This document shows positions 28,666 through 35,255 of a stretch of 47,298 nt of DNA, piece after piece. Position 1 is the first letter of the stretch. Every line of letters starts with the position of its first letter. Both the position numbers and the translations under genes were made by a program. The notes beneath the pieces were generated by a model. It was not told the DNA's origin, made no database searches, and was given only the letters and a program-made list of their open reading frames with translations. The DNA comes from JBAXAM01 sp964213355 (GTDB lineage: Bacteria; Pseudomonadota; Gammaproteobacteria; UBA9339): NCBI GenBank assembly GCA_964213355.1, contig CAXOVY010000035.1, positions 1 through 47,298 on the forward strand, in the 5' to 3' direction.

Positions 28666-28735
28666 GGTAGGCGCAGGCTTCAGCCTGCGAGATATGGCGC
28701 GAACCCAGCAACGCAGGCTGAAGCCTGCGCCTACC
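28666..28735. repeat. REP/BIME-type double hairpin inside the insertion sequence
   Basis: GGTAGGCGCAGGCTT-CAGCCTGCG (28666-28689) is mirrored by its complement at 28712-28735 with 22 bases between. Each arm is itself a hairpin (GCAGGCT-TC-AGCCTGC). Two inverted REP units form exactly this arrangement. It is strikingly G+C-rich against its surroundings. It lies between the transposase stop and the right terminal repeat, where it could also act as a terminator, though no T-run follows. Confidence 0.8.
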
Positions 28736-28940
28736 GAAGAAAATAATAAGATCGATTTTTTGGCAAAGGTTGTTTATAATCTGATCATACTAAAAACTTT
28801 AAAGTATTATTAAAAGGTAAAAGAACGCTAATATATTCGGTAACACCGAATTACGAGTCAACGAATTATCAGTTCGGTAACATTTTAATATGAGTCAACG
28901 CGTAGCGTAGAAAAATTATCTGAAACTTACGTGCCATATT

Positions 28941-29096
28941 CAGCACGGATATATTTTTCAGTGCTAGATCCGTGCTGGATTAAACGCCAATTTTCATCGT
29001 CCGTGCTGAATCCAGCACCCGTTTTTACCAGTTGAAACGAAATGAAACAAAAACCCGCGTGCTGGATCAGGCACTGCCGCAGCACTAATCCGTGCC
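28941..29096. repeat. Cluster of GTGCTG/CAGCAC repeats and palindromes
   Basis: About eight copies of GTGCTG or its complement lie in 155 bp. CAGCACGGAT (28941) pairs with ATCCGTGCTG (28968-28977). GTGCTGAATCCAGCAC (29003-29018) is a near-perfect palindrome. GTGCTGGATCAGGCAC starts at 29059, and CAGCACTAATCCGTGCC at 29080. Binding sites of an initiator, relaxase or recombinase, or a small non-autonomous element, would look like this; I cannot tell which. The 29097-29538 stretch beyond it is AT-rich and holds no gene I can support. Confidence 0.7.
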
Positions 29097-29548
29097 ACCA
29101 TCAAATTTTTCTAAAAATTTAAAACTAGTCGTATTTGCTTTTGCAATCAATGATATGATCTTAAAAGCTGCCCGCAGCGAGGGGTGTCCTGGTTATTGGC
29201 ATCAAAACAAATAAAATTCAAACTAAAGTTGCCTAATATTTTTATTCGGTTTTTTGAAAAAATCATCCTGGCATTTCCGGTGCTTTGATTTTAAAACTTT
29301 ATAAAAGTTTTTATCAGATGGGGACTACCCATACTTTCAAAAAGTAATAAATTCCACTTATTGGTATTAATCTTGGCAATAGTAAAAACTCAAAAATTAA
29401 TCTACCGGTTAATCATGAACCATATTCTGAAAACCAAAATTAATTGTACCAAAATTACGGTGAGTGAAAATTACAATTTGATAAAATTTAACTGTTTATT
29501 TTTGAAAATGGTCAGAGTATATCGAGTTTTTTTAATCCAGGAGAGCAT

Positions 29549-29816
29549 ATAAACAAAAATTTACTTGTATGAGATTTAGCTAAAAAATTTGAATTGCCTA
29601 TTAGCAAAACCAATAAAATAGTAATGGTTACGCTAGAGTCAATTATCAAAAACCTTGCTGAAGGCAAAACAGTAACTTTATGGGTTTTGGCAACTTTTTG
29701 GTTAACATAACGAGTTGAAAGAATTAGCCGCAACCCTCAAACTGGCGATTAAGATCTCGGCTCATAAAGCGGTAAAGTTTTCGGCAGGCACTGGTTTAAA
29801 AAAATACGATAGATAA
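29549..29816 (+). pseudogene. hup: HU-family DNA-binding protein, ruined
   Basis: Reading from 29549 gives LAKKFELPISKTNKIV, then TLESIIKNLAEGKTVTL, then RNPQTGD and, after a frame change, KISAHKAVKFSAGTGLKK. This is HU from near its start to its end. The start codon has become ATA (a Shine-Dalgarno AGGAGA still precedes it at 29539), codon 8 is TGA, a TAA lies after WLT, and a further stop and frameshift follow RNPQTGD. HU bends and compacts DNA and is often carried on mobile elements. The decay is advanced enough that no product is expected. Confidence 0.85.
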
Positions 29817-29836
29817 AAAGTTTTGACCCTGCAACC

Positions 29837-30217
29837 TTATGACGCAGTGCCTACAAAGTTCTCTAAGTTCAGCTTAAGTATCTTTGCAAGTTTATAGCAA
29901 AGCAAAAGTGATGGCGTTTTCTTGTTGTTTTCTAAAAGATAGATAACCGATGTTGATACTTTAGAAACTTTTGATAATGCAGCAATAGACCACTCTAAAG
30001 CTTTTCTTTTTTCTCTTATTTTTTTTGAAAATAGCCGGCCATCAAATGGTACCTTTAAAACATCGACTAGTAACCAACGGTTTTTTTCCGGTACTTTCAG
30101 GTCATTTTCAAGATTGTAAATAACAGCAGGATAGATACCAGATAACCGGGATAACTCTGGTCCGGTTAAACCTATCTCTAATCTTTTTGCTTTTATTATT
30201 GATCCAAGCAATGACAT
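29837..30217 (-). CDS. Double helix-turn-helix (XRE/Cro) regulator
   Basis: A 126-aa protein made of two XRE-type HTH units: about 5-60 (IIKAKRLEIGLTGPELSRLS) and 65-120 (IREKRKALEWSIAALSKVSK). Both have the classic L...SG/SKVS.S.IY.LEN core. Two HTH in one chain suggest it reads an asymmetric or double site. It is transcribed away from the plus-strand gene group whose putative promoter lies at 30349, so it is a good candidate repressor of both. No strong Shine-Dalgarno precedes the ATG at 30217. The very AT-rich 30218-30340 region may hold its operator. Confidence 0.8.
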   Translation of the reverse strand: MSLLGSIIKAKRLEIGLTGPELSRLSGIYPAVIYNLENDLKVPEKNRWLLVDVLKVPFDGRLFSKKIREKRKALEWSIAALSKVSKVSTSVIYLLENNKKTPSLLLCYKLAKILKLNLENFVGTAS

Positions 30218-30348
30218 AATTTATATATTAATATAAAAAATTTTATTTGCAAAATTATATTTTATAATATATAATATTTTTTCATTGATTAGGTAACAAA
30301 CCATATGTACAATGATTTAACTTATATATAATTTTTTAAAAAAAATGC

Positions 30349-30376
30349 TTGACAACTATATATAAAATGTTAATAT
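30349..30376 (+). promoter_or_regulatory. Sigma70-like promoter for the element's cargo genes
   Basis: A perfect -35 TTGACA at 30349-30354 is followed by TAATAT at 30371-30376 with a 16-base spacer, set in a very AT-rich, repetitive tract (TATATATAA). It points toward the genes from 30413 on, and lies opposite the double-HTH regulator. Confidence 0.6.
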
Positions 30377-30412
30377 GCACTTGGATAAAAACAAAAGTAG
30401 CTGGCAAAAAAA

Positions 30413-30520
30413 ATGAATAACAATTTTTTTAAAACATCAACAAAACTCTATAAAAATAGGGGTGCTGGAGTTTTTAACCAGAACGCAGTAAATGCGTTAA
30501 TACGGGGAATAAATTTTTAA
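30413..30520 (+). CDS. Possible leader peptide (35 aa)
   Basis: A short frame from ATG at 30413, about 36 bases after the putative -10. It is basic and Asn-rich (MNNNFFKTSTKLYKNRGAGV). There is no recognised family and the Shine-Dalgarno is poor (GGC). It may be a leader peptide ahead of the structured 30534-30600 leader, or not be translated at all. Confidence 0.25.
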   Translation: MNNNFFKTSTKLYKNRGAGVFNQNAVNALIRGINF

Positions 30521-30533
30521 TTCTCTGTAAAAA

Positions 30534-30600
30534 GCGAAGCCCACAGTAGGTGGAACTACTACAGGCTTCTAATCACAACTTAACTGCAAAGGAGTTAAAT
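30534..30600 (+). ncRNA. Structured 5' leader 1 with SD-sequestering hairpin
   Basis: Outer stem GAAGCC (30537-30542) with GGCTTC (30564-30569). Inner stem AGTAG with CTACT around a GTGGAA loop. Then TAATCACAAC, and a second hairpin TTAACT (30580-30585) with AGTTAA (30593-30598) whose loop GCAAAGG holds most of the Shine-Dalgarno. The ATG follows at 30602. The same layout recurs at 31187 and 32743 with changed but still paired stem bases, which argues for a selected RNA. It resembles mobile-element leader motifs in general; I cannot match it to a named Rfam family. Confidence 0.65.
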
Positions 30601-30601
30601 C

Positions 30602-31225
30602 ATGACTGATACAAATAGTAGCACATCTTTTTTAAATACCCAACCCACCGAAGATACAGCAACAGATATAAAAAAGTTAATACAGCGATATCCACACCTG
30701 CTTATCGTTGATAAAGAAAAGTAATATACAAGCTTTCTAATAACTGCAGCTAAAAATATACGAATAGAACTTAAAAAAGATTTTCCAAACAGCAAATTTT
30801 CTGTAACAACTAAGCAGTATGTTGGTAGTATTGACATCTCTTGGACTGATGGCGCCACATATACAAGTGTCGAAAAGATCATTGGCAAATATCGACACAG
30901 CATGTTTAATGCAATGAAAGACATTTGCGGATATAAGCACAATTTATTTAACAGTGTTTTTGGCTTTGCTATGTTCATATATGTTAATAGAAATGTAACA
31001 CCTCTCCTATATTCAAAAGCTGCCCAATTACTGGGTTTTACAACCACTGGCATACACGTGTTGCCTGGATGCATTGATGGTCTTACCTATGAACAAACCA
31101 CAACAGTACTACAGAAAGTGAGAGAAGTAGATTTTTTAAACAACAATCAAAAAACTGGGGTACAAAATAACAAAATAGCGATCAAGGCGAAGCCCGCAAC
31201 GGCGCCAACCGTTACAAGCTTCTAA
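30602..31225 (+). pseudogene. LPD29-like protein gene with an in-frame TAA
   Basis: The frame runs 208 codons from ATG at 30602, broken only by TAA at 30722-30724 (codon 41). After the stop it reads AAKNIRIELKKDFPNSKFSV and IDISWTDGATYTSVEKIIGK, which matches the LPD29 domain of large polyvalent proteins on plasmids and conjugative elements. No start codon lies between the stop and the domain, so the domain is not made unless the stop is read through. A single base change from CAA, GAA or AAA explains it. The first 11 codons and the leader are shared with the next gene, the J-domain protein, suggesting that a 5' segment was copied. Confidence 0.7.
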
Positions 31226-31254
31226 TCACAACTTAACTACGAAGGAGTTAAATC
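31187..31254 (+). ncRNA. Structured 5' leader 2 with SD-sequestering hairpin
   Basis: Outer stem GAAGC (31189-31193) with GCTTC (31218-31222). Inner stem AACGG (31198-31202) with CCGTT (31209-31213). Then TAATCACAAC, and the hairpin TTAACT (31233-31238) with AGTTAA (31246-31251), loop ACGAAGG. The inner stem is wholly different in sequence from leader 1 but still pairs. The part from TAATCACAA to the ATG is almost identical to leader 1. It overlaps the end of the upstream pseudogene. Confidence 0.65.
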
Positions 31255-31779
31255 ATGACTGATACAAATAGTAGCATATCTTTTCTATCTGCCAAAGACG
31301 CTTTGGCGATTCTTAATATCCAATCAAACAACTTAACCCCTGAAGATATAAAAGCTGCTTACAGAAAGGCAGCAGCGAAATATCATCCAGACCACAACCC
31401 TGCTGGGCTGGAAATGATGAAAATGGTTAATGTTGCTTATGAAACCCTAAAAACCTTAGACCCAAGCAAAACAAATAACTCTACCCCAAATACTTACGAC
31501 TATGGCGACGCTATCAACAATGCATTGAACGCAATTATTAATTTGGGTTTAACCATTGAGATTTGCAGCGCATGGATTTGGATAAGCGGAAATACTAAAC
31601 CATACAAAGACATCTTAAAAAATGCCGGCTTTTTTTGGTCTCCTAAAAAACTATGCTGGTACTTTCGTCCTGCAGATTATAAGTCACACAACCGTAGCGC
31701 ATGGTCAATGGATAAAATCCGCGAGATATATGGCAGTGCAAAAGTTAAAGAAGAATTTAAACAAGTGGCCTACGCCTAA
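31255..31779 (+). CDS. Plasmid-type J-domain (DnaJ-like) protein
   Basis: 174 aa. The J domain occupies about residues 10-68, with HPD at 44-46 (KYHPDHN) and the helix YRKAAAKY before it, so it should stimulate an Hsp70 ATPase. The C-terminal half is distinct: WIWISGNTKPYKDILKNAGF followed by FWSPKKLCWYFRP, a pattern seen in J-domain proteins on plasmids and conjugative elements. It has no zinc-finger or client domain of true DnaJ. It starts at ATG 31255 behind leader 2. The neighbours are cargo genes of unknown role. It may help replication or conjugation proteins fold (inference). Confidence 0.8.
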   Translation: MTDTNSSISFLSAKDALAILNIQSNNLTPEDIKAAYRKAAAKYHPDHNPAGLEMMKMVNVAYETLKTLDPSKTNNSTPNTYDYGDAINNALNAIINLGLTIEICSAWIWISGNTKPYKDILKNAGFFWSPKKLCWYFRPADYKSHNRSAWSMDKIREIYGSAKVKEEFKQVAYA

Positions 31780-31803
31780 GTAACAATAAAAAGGAGCTAC
31801 AAA

Positions 31804-32415
31804 ATGAAAACTTTACCAACAGAAAAAATCCTAAATTCCGGTGAAATAGCAGAAATTTTAAAAGAGATGGAAGAATTTTTAAGCGCACCCGATACGTTTA
31901 CTACCACTATCACACGGCATGAACCAATAACACTAAGCAAGCATTTTGCAGACATAAAAAACAAAAAATATAACAATAATCGAAAGGAGTTAAAAATGGA
32001 CGCAACAATTTACAGCCAGATCTATAACAAATTAATTAGCCTGATACCAAACCTTGAAAAAATGGAGGTAGCAAATAGTCAAATTAGCAAAGCCAATGGT
32101 TTTATGGATTTGCATTTAGATATACTTAGCGAAGGGATAATTGAACAGCGCCAAGTAAAAGTAATCAGTTTGGCACATTATTACGAACAAAACGGCGACC
32201 TAGTCCCAGACCCTGACATGACAATTAAAATTTACAGCCAGTACAAAATAGCTGAGGCTTTGACGCTCCAAGATTATTTTGGATATCAACAAGTATACCC
32301 CACCCAAGATACGGTTAATTCCGCGGTAAAGGTGTCATTAAATTCATTCTTGAAAACTTGGTTAAACAATTGCATTCGACAAGGCCATCAATTCGGTAGA
32401 AATGAAATAAATTAA
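31804..32415 (+). CDS. DUF1249/YqiB-like protein, possibly with an added N-terminus
   Basis: 203 aa from ATG 31804 after AAGGAG. A second, equally good start exists in frame: AAAGGAGTTAAAA precedes ATG 31996, and the conserved part begins there (MDATIYSQIYNKLISLIPNL). The core reads GFMDLHLDIL, ISLAHYYEQNGDLVPDPDM and LNSFLKTWLNNC, like DUF1249 (YqiB) and DUF6908 proteins of mobile elements, whose function is unknown. Residues 1-64 have no recognised similarity and may be a small upstream gene now fused by loss of its stop, or a long alternative form. Both products are possible. Confidence 0.65.
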   Translation: MKTLPTEKILNSGEIAEILKEMEEFLSAPDTFTTTITRHEPITLSKHFADIKNKKYNNNRKELKMDATIYSQIYNKLISLIPNLEKMEVANSQISKANGFMDLHLDILSEGIIEQRQVKVISLAHYYEQNGDLVPDPDMTIKIYSQYKIAEALTLQDYFGYQQVYPTQDTVNSAVKVSLNSFLKTWLNNCIRQGHQFGRNEIN

Positions 32416-32431
32416 TTTAGGAAGATATAAA

Positions 32432-32743
32432 ATGTTTATACATAATTCGATAAATAAACTAAATATAAAGAAGAGAAAAAATATTGTTTTTTGTTTTAAA
32501 AGCAAAATAAGCGAAGAAAGCGGCGAAAAGTTTGAAGAATACGATCCGACACAAGAAGATTTTGAAGAAATGGAAAAAATTTTTAAATATGAATTGGCCA
32601 ATACAAAAGCGATAGATCATATGCAAGAAGTATCTGAAAGTATAGCACGTGAGTTGGGGGAGTATTACCGTGAAACTGAGGGTATTGCAGCAATTGAAGC
32701 AAGGGAAAGATTGAAAGAGAGTAAAATTATTTTCTATGGATAG
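32432..32743 (+). CDS. Hypothetical charged protein (103 aa)
   Basis: Starts at ATG 32432 after AGGAAG. A basic, Asn/Lys-rich N-terminus (about 1-25) is followed by a strongly acidic stretch (EESGEKFEEYDPTQEDFEEM) and a helical C-terminus. No family is recognised. It sits between the DUF1249-like gene and leader 3, with which its last codons overlap, so it is part of the same transcript. Confidence 0.6.
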   Translation: MFIHNSINKLNIKKRKNIVFCFKSKISEESGEKFEEYDPTQEDFEEMEKIFKYELANTKAIDHMQEVSESIARELGEYYRETEGIAAIEARERLKESKIIFYG

Positions 32744-32804
32744 CGAGGCCGAAAGCGATAGCAACTGCCTCCGGCCTCTAATCACAATTTGGAGGATTAC
32801 TAAA
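32743..32804 (+). ncRNA. Structured 5' leader 3
   Basis: Stem GAGGCC (32745-32750) with GGCCTC (32773-32778) occupies the place of the GAAGCC/GGCTTC stem in leaders 1 and 2, with pairing kept. TAATCACAA follows directly as in the other two. Then comes AATTTGGAGGATT, where GGAGG can sit in the loop of a short AAT/ATT stem, and the ATG at 32805. The inner stem is not evident here. Confidence 0.6.
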
Positions 32805-33224
32805 ATGTCTTTATGTTTATGCAGTTTGTTAGATATTGGATGGTGCGATTTGGAGTTTATTGAAAAGCATTACAGACTTGTACGCAGCAAAATAACTTTT
32901 ACAGAGTTTGGACATATACCGCTTGAACAAATAAATGCAAATATGATTTTGTACCAAATTTTTTTGTACATTAATAACGAAGTTTTTAATCTTATAAAAA
33001 ACCGCGGTGAATTTCCAAGAGGTAAGAAAAAGCAAATAACTAATATTTGTGATGAAAGAGTAAACGAGTTCTCCCCTTTTCTCAACTGTTTTGACTCTTG
33101 TTTTAATAATGAAATAGACGAGGTAAACATTGAGGGCAAAGTAATAGAAGAAATGGCAAATGAAGTGTACTTTTTATTATTGCAAAACATACAAAATGTT
33201 ACGCCAGTTAATAGGAGGCAATAA
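32805..33224 (+). CDS. Hypothetical protein (139 aa)
   Basis: The start is ATG 32805 behind GGAGG; the frame is open further upstream, but that part overlaps leader 3 and lacks a ribosome site. It is a soluble, largely helical protein (LCLCSLLDIGWCDLEFIEKH at the start; EGKVIEEMANEVYFLLLQNI near the end). There is no recognised family. It belongs to the cargo operon of the conjugative element. Confidence 0.6.
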   Translation: MSLCLCSLLDIGWCDLEFIEKHYRLVRSKITFTEFGHIPLEQINANMILYQIFLYINNEVFNLIKNRGEFPRGKKKQITNICDERVNEFSPFLNCFDSCFNNEIDEVNIEGKVIEEMANEVYFLLLQNIQNVTPVNRRQ

Positions 33225-33267
33225 AATGTAAAATACTTTCTTAAAGATTAAGATTTTTAATTTAGGG

Positions 33268-33335
33268 ACGCGCCGCCAATTGTGTTCTACCACTTTCGGC
33301 AGCGCTGGCCATATCAACTCGGAATAGGAGTCAAC
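33268..33335 (+). promoter_or_regulatory. GC-rich hairpin and SD hairpin ahead of 33336 gene (leader 4)
   Basis: GCGCCGCC (33270-33277) pairs with GGCAGCGC (33298-33305) with one mismatch or G-U. Further on, ACTC-GGAATAG-GAGT places a GGA in a small loop just before the ATG at 33336. The layout resembles leaders 1-3 but lacks the TAATCACAA box, so membership is less sure. Confidence 0.4.
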
Positions 33336-33761
33336 ATGGTTACACATATTCTATCTTTACAGCAATTGCCTTGCAACGAAAGAAATAGTTTTATAGCAAA
33401 TGAGCAGGAAATACGGCTACCAACAACAAATAGAGCCAATTACAAAACAAATATAGATGAAAATAGTTGGTCATGCACCAGCAATAGCTATCTTGGCTTT
33501 TCTTCTGCGCAAAAAATAATTCATAACCTTTTAAGTTACGATCGGGTTGTCCTATTACCACAAACAATTCCAAGATTTACCGAATTTGAATTAGCAAAAA
33601 AGCTAAATATCACTATTCACCAACTTAGACACCTGCAAAAATTACCAAAAATTTATAAAAGGATGGCAAAACACATTTGTCTGTCATTAACCAGCTTGTA
33701 TTGCAGTAGTACATTACAACAGCCGAAATCAAACCATGATGGGGGTACGCATCATGAATAA
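33336..33761 (+). CDS. Hypothetical protein with HTH-like region (141 aa)
   Basis: Starts at ATG 33336 after AGGAGT (an in-frame earlier start at 33282 lies inside the leader hairpin). The middle is Asn/Ser-rich. A stretch FTEFELAKKLNITIHQLRHL (about 90-110) looks like a helix-turn-helix. No family is recognised. Its last codons overlap the start of the zinc-ribbon gene. Confidence 0.55.
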   Translation: MVTHILSLQQLPCNERNSFIANEQEIRLPTTNRANYKTNIDENSWSCTSNSYLGFSSAQKIIHNLLSYDRVVLLPQTIPRFTEFELAKKLNITIHQLRHLQKLPKIYKRMAKHICLSLTSLYCSSTLQQPKSNHDGGTHHE

Positions 33762-34113
33762 GAAAAGATGCAAAAATTGTGGTCATAAATTTAGCCCAAA
33801 GAAACACATTTCAAAGCAGCAATATTGCTCAAATGCAGAGTGTCAAAAGATTCGTAAAAAAGAATGGAACAGACGTAAAGCGAAACATGATAAAGGTTAC
33901 AAGGCTTACCGAAAAGAAATACAAAATAAATGGAGGGCAAAGAATCCTCACTATTGGCGGCGTTATAAAAAGAATGTCGTACAAAATGAAGCAACAAATA
34001 AAATAAAACACAAAAAACCAATTTTAAAAATTCTAGTAAAAAAGGGTACCTTATCCAATTTGCATAAAATAGGTGCAATTAATTGTGATTGCAGGTTGAT
34101 TTTGACGTCTTAA
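33754..34113 (+). CDS. Zinc-ribbon protein related to the IS21-element accessory protein
   Basis: 119 aa from ATG 33754 (GGGGG lies 8 bases before). The N-terminus has four Cys in two pairs, RCKNCGHKF and YCSNAECQKIRKKEWNRRK. The protein at 42041-42514 inside the IS21-type element has the same pattern (RCQHCGGYL, YCSEAACQRQRKNLWRR). The rest is lysine-rich. It is probably a DNA-binding protein left from, or borrowed by, a relative of that element. The direct repeats just downstream support this. Confidence 0.65.
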   Translation: MNKKRCKNCGHKFSPKKHISKQQYCSNAECQKIRKKEWNRRKAKHDKGYKAYRKEIQNKWRAKNPHYWRRYKKNVVQNEATNKIKHKKPILKILVKKGTLSNLHKIGAINCDCRLILTS

Positions 34114-34376
34114 TTAAAGACTGACGTGTATTCAGCTAAAAACCACAGCTGTTGCGGAACAGAAACAAATATTAATTAAGAAAACATCAAATGTGTGAAA
34201 TTAAAGACTGACGCATAATCGGCGTTTAAACCGCTTCAATCCCGTAATATAAAAAATATCGGTATAAAAAAGGGGGTAGCAAAAAAATAAAGACTGACAT
34301 GTAGCGTGTTACAAGTGGCTTTTGTAGGGCTATACGCCACTCTACTTTACCTAAACAACAATTAGTAAAGACTGAC
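34114..34376. repeat. Four spaced direct repeats TAAAGACTGAC
   Basis: TAAAGACTGAC occurs at 34115, 34202, 34288 and 34366, spaced 87, 86 and 78 bp, all in the same orientation. The IS21-type element has AAGAGTGACGCGT twice (42338 and 42419) in its own zinc-ribbon gene; the first and second repeats here continue as ACGTGT and ACGCAT, close to that. They look like binding sites belonging to the zinc-ribbon protein or its transposase. No gene is seen in 34114-34498. Confidence 0.7.
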
Positions 34377-34498
34377 TTAATTTTAAAACATTTTTTAGTA
34401 TGGTAATTTACCTATTAAGTTATACAGATAATGGTAAAGATTAAGGAACTATTTCGCTTAAACAAAAGCATGTCGAAAATAACTTAGAGACATAAAAA

Positions 34499-34753
34499 GT
34501 GAATGCCATACGCAAAAAAAATAATTCTTATTTAAGCATAGAAATAATACAAAAAATGCTTCATAAATTTTTAGTTGAAAAAAATATGACAAAAGAAGAA
34601 CTAGCCCAAGAAATGGCGATAAGCGTAGAAGAGCTGGAACAGCTTTTATGTAACAAAAACACATCGATATTAATTCCTAAAATAAACTTATCTTTGATCA
34701 AACTCTACTGTAAAACAAGATGGGATTATCAATTAACAAAACCAAAGAATTAA
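34499..34753 (+). CDS. Small XRE-like HTH regulator
   Basis: 84 aa from a GTG at 34499. The core KNMTKEELAQEMAISVEELE followed by QLLCNKN is a helix-turn-helix of the Cro/XRE type, missing the strong S.I..LE pattern. It lies ahead of csrA, as small regulators (LvrR/LvrA/LvrB) do ahead of lvrC in Legionella conjugative elements; sequence similarity to those was not tested. The start is uncertain because no clear ribosome site precedes the GTG. Confidence 0.5.
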   Translation: MNAIRKKNNSYLSIEIIQKMLHKFLVEKNMTKEELAQEMAISVEELEQLLCNKNTSILIPKINLSLIKLYCKTRWDYQLTKPKN

Positions 34754-34756
34754 TGC

Positions 34757-34858
34757 ATGATGTTGGATAATTTTGGCTGGCGTAAAAACTGTAAGAGTTT
34801 TTTCTCAGATGAATTGGCGCATTTAGCGTATTTACTACGTAGTAAAAATAACAAATAA
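34757..34858 (+). CDS. Possible small protein between the HTH gene and csrA
   Basis: 33 aa (MMLDNFGWRKNCKSFFSDEL and so on), ending 16 bases before csrA. There is no clear Shine-Dalgarno and no recognised family. Translation could couple to csrA. It may be chance. Confidence 0.25.
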   Translation: MMLDNFGWRKNCKSFFSDELAHLAYLLRSKNNK

Positions 34859-34874
34859 TAAGGAGAATAAAAAA

Positions 34875-35108
34875 ATGTTGATATTGACGCGAAGAGTTGG
34901 GGAATCATTAATCATTGGTGATAAAATAATAATTACAACACTAGCAATCAAGGGAAACCAAGTACGAGTTGGTATCAACGCCCCCAAAGAGGTGACAGTT
35001 CATCGTGAGGAAGTTTACACAAACATATCCGGTAGGAAAAAACAAGAAAAAAGCTCGAGGGATTACATCCAACAACTGAATTACACCCAAAATAACACCG
35101 AAACTTAA
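34875..35108 (+). CDS. csrA: CsrA-family RNA-binding translational regulator (element-borne, LvrC-like)
   Basis: 77 aa against 61 in E. coli. MLILTRRVGESLIIGD, KGNQVRVGINAPKEV and VHREEVY are almost identical to canonical CsrA, including the RNA-binding Leu4, Arg6 and Arg44. A basic tail (GRKKQEKSSRDY) is extra. CsrA dimers bind GGA in hairpin loops, often over the ribosome site. The leaders at 30534, 31187 and 32743 offer such hairpins, so this protein may control the element's cargo genes (inference). In Legionella, csrA paralogues next to conjugation genes control the element's lifestyle. AAGGAG precedes the ATG and itself contains a GGA, so self-regulation is possible. Confidence 0.95.
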   Translation: MLILTRRVGESLIIGDKIIITTLAIKGNQVRVGINAPKEVTVHREEVYTNISGRKKQEKSSRDYIQQLNYTQNNTET

Positions 35109-35255
35109 GTTATTTGCAATTAATTTTAACAAATGGATGTAAATACCACAACCACAAAGTTGGGTTTAGTCACGTGGCGCAGGCAGTCCAAGTTTATTTT
35201 GAATAACACTTGTATTTGCTCTATAATTCAATCTAAGTTAGTTAATAGGTGATTC

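Larger units (their letters stand above)
27395..28899. mobile_element. Insertion sequence with doubled terminal repeats
   Basis: Each end carries two copies of one motif. Left: TTGACTCACATTAAATG at 27395 and TTGACTCATATTAAATG at 27441, each running on into TTACCGAAA. Right, inverted: TTCGGTAAC at 28835 and at 28874, the last reading into AATATGAGTCAA at 28899. The single gene inside is the transposase at 27480-28634. The outer left and right copies differ slightly and I cannot identify a target-site duplication. The transposase is intact, so the element may still move. Confidence 0.85.

Noticed and set aside
29160..29340. Possible structured RNA or tRNA remnant (GCTGCCCGCAGC and neighbouring GC patches)
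   Set aside because: Only a short local stem, with no cloverleaf or conserved tRNA boxes.
34114..34376. CRISPR-like array (repeats at 78-87 bp spacing)
   Set aside because: The repeats are only 11 bp, the spacing is too long and there are no cas genes; better explained as protein-binding sites.
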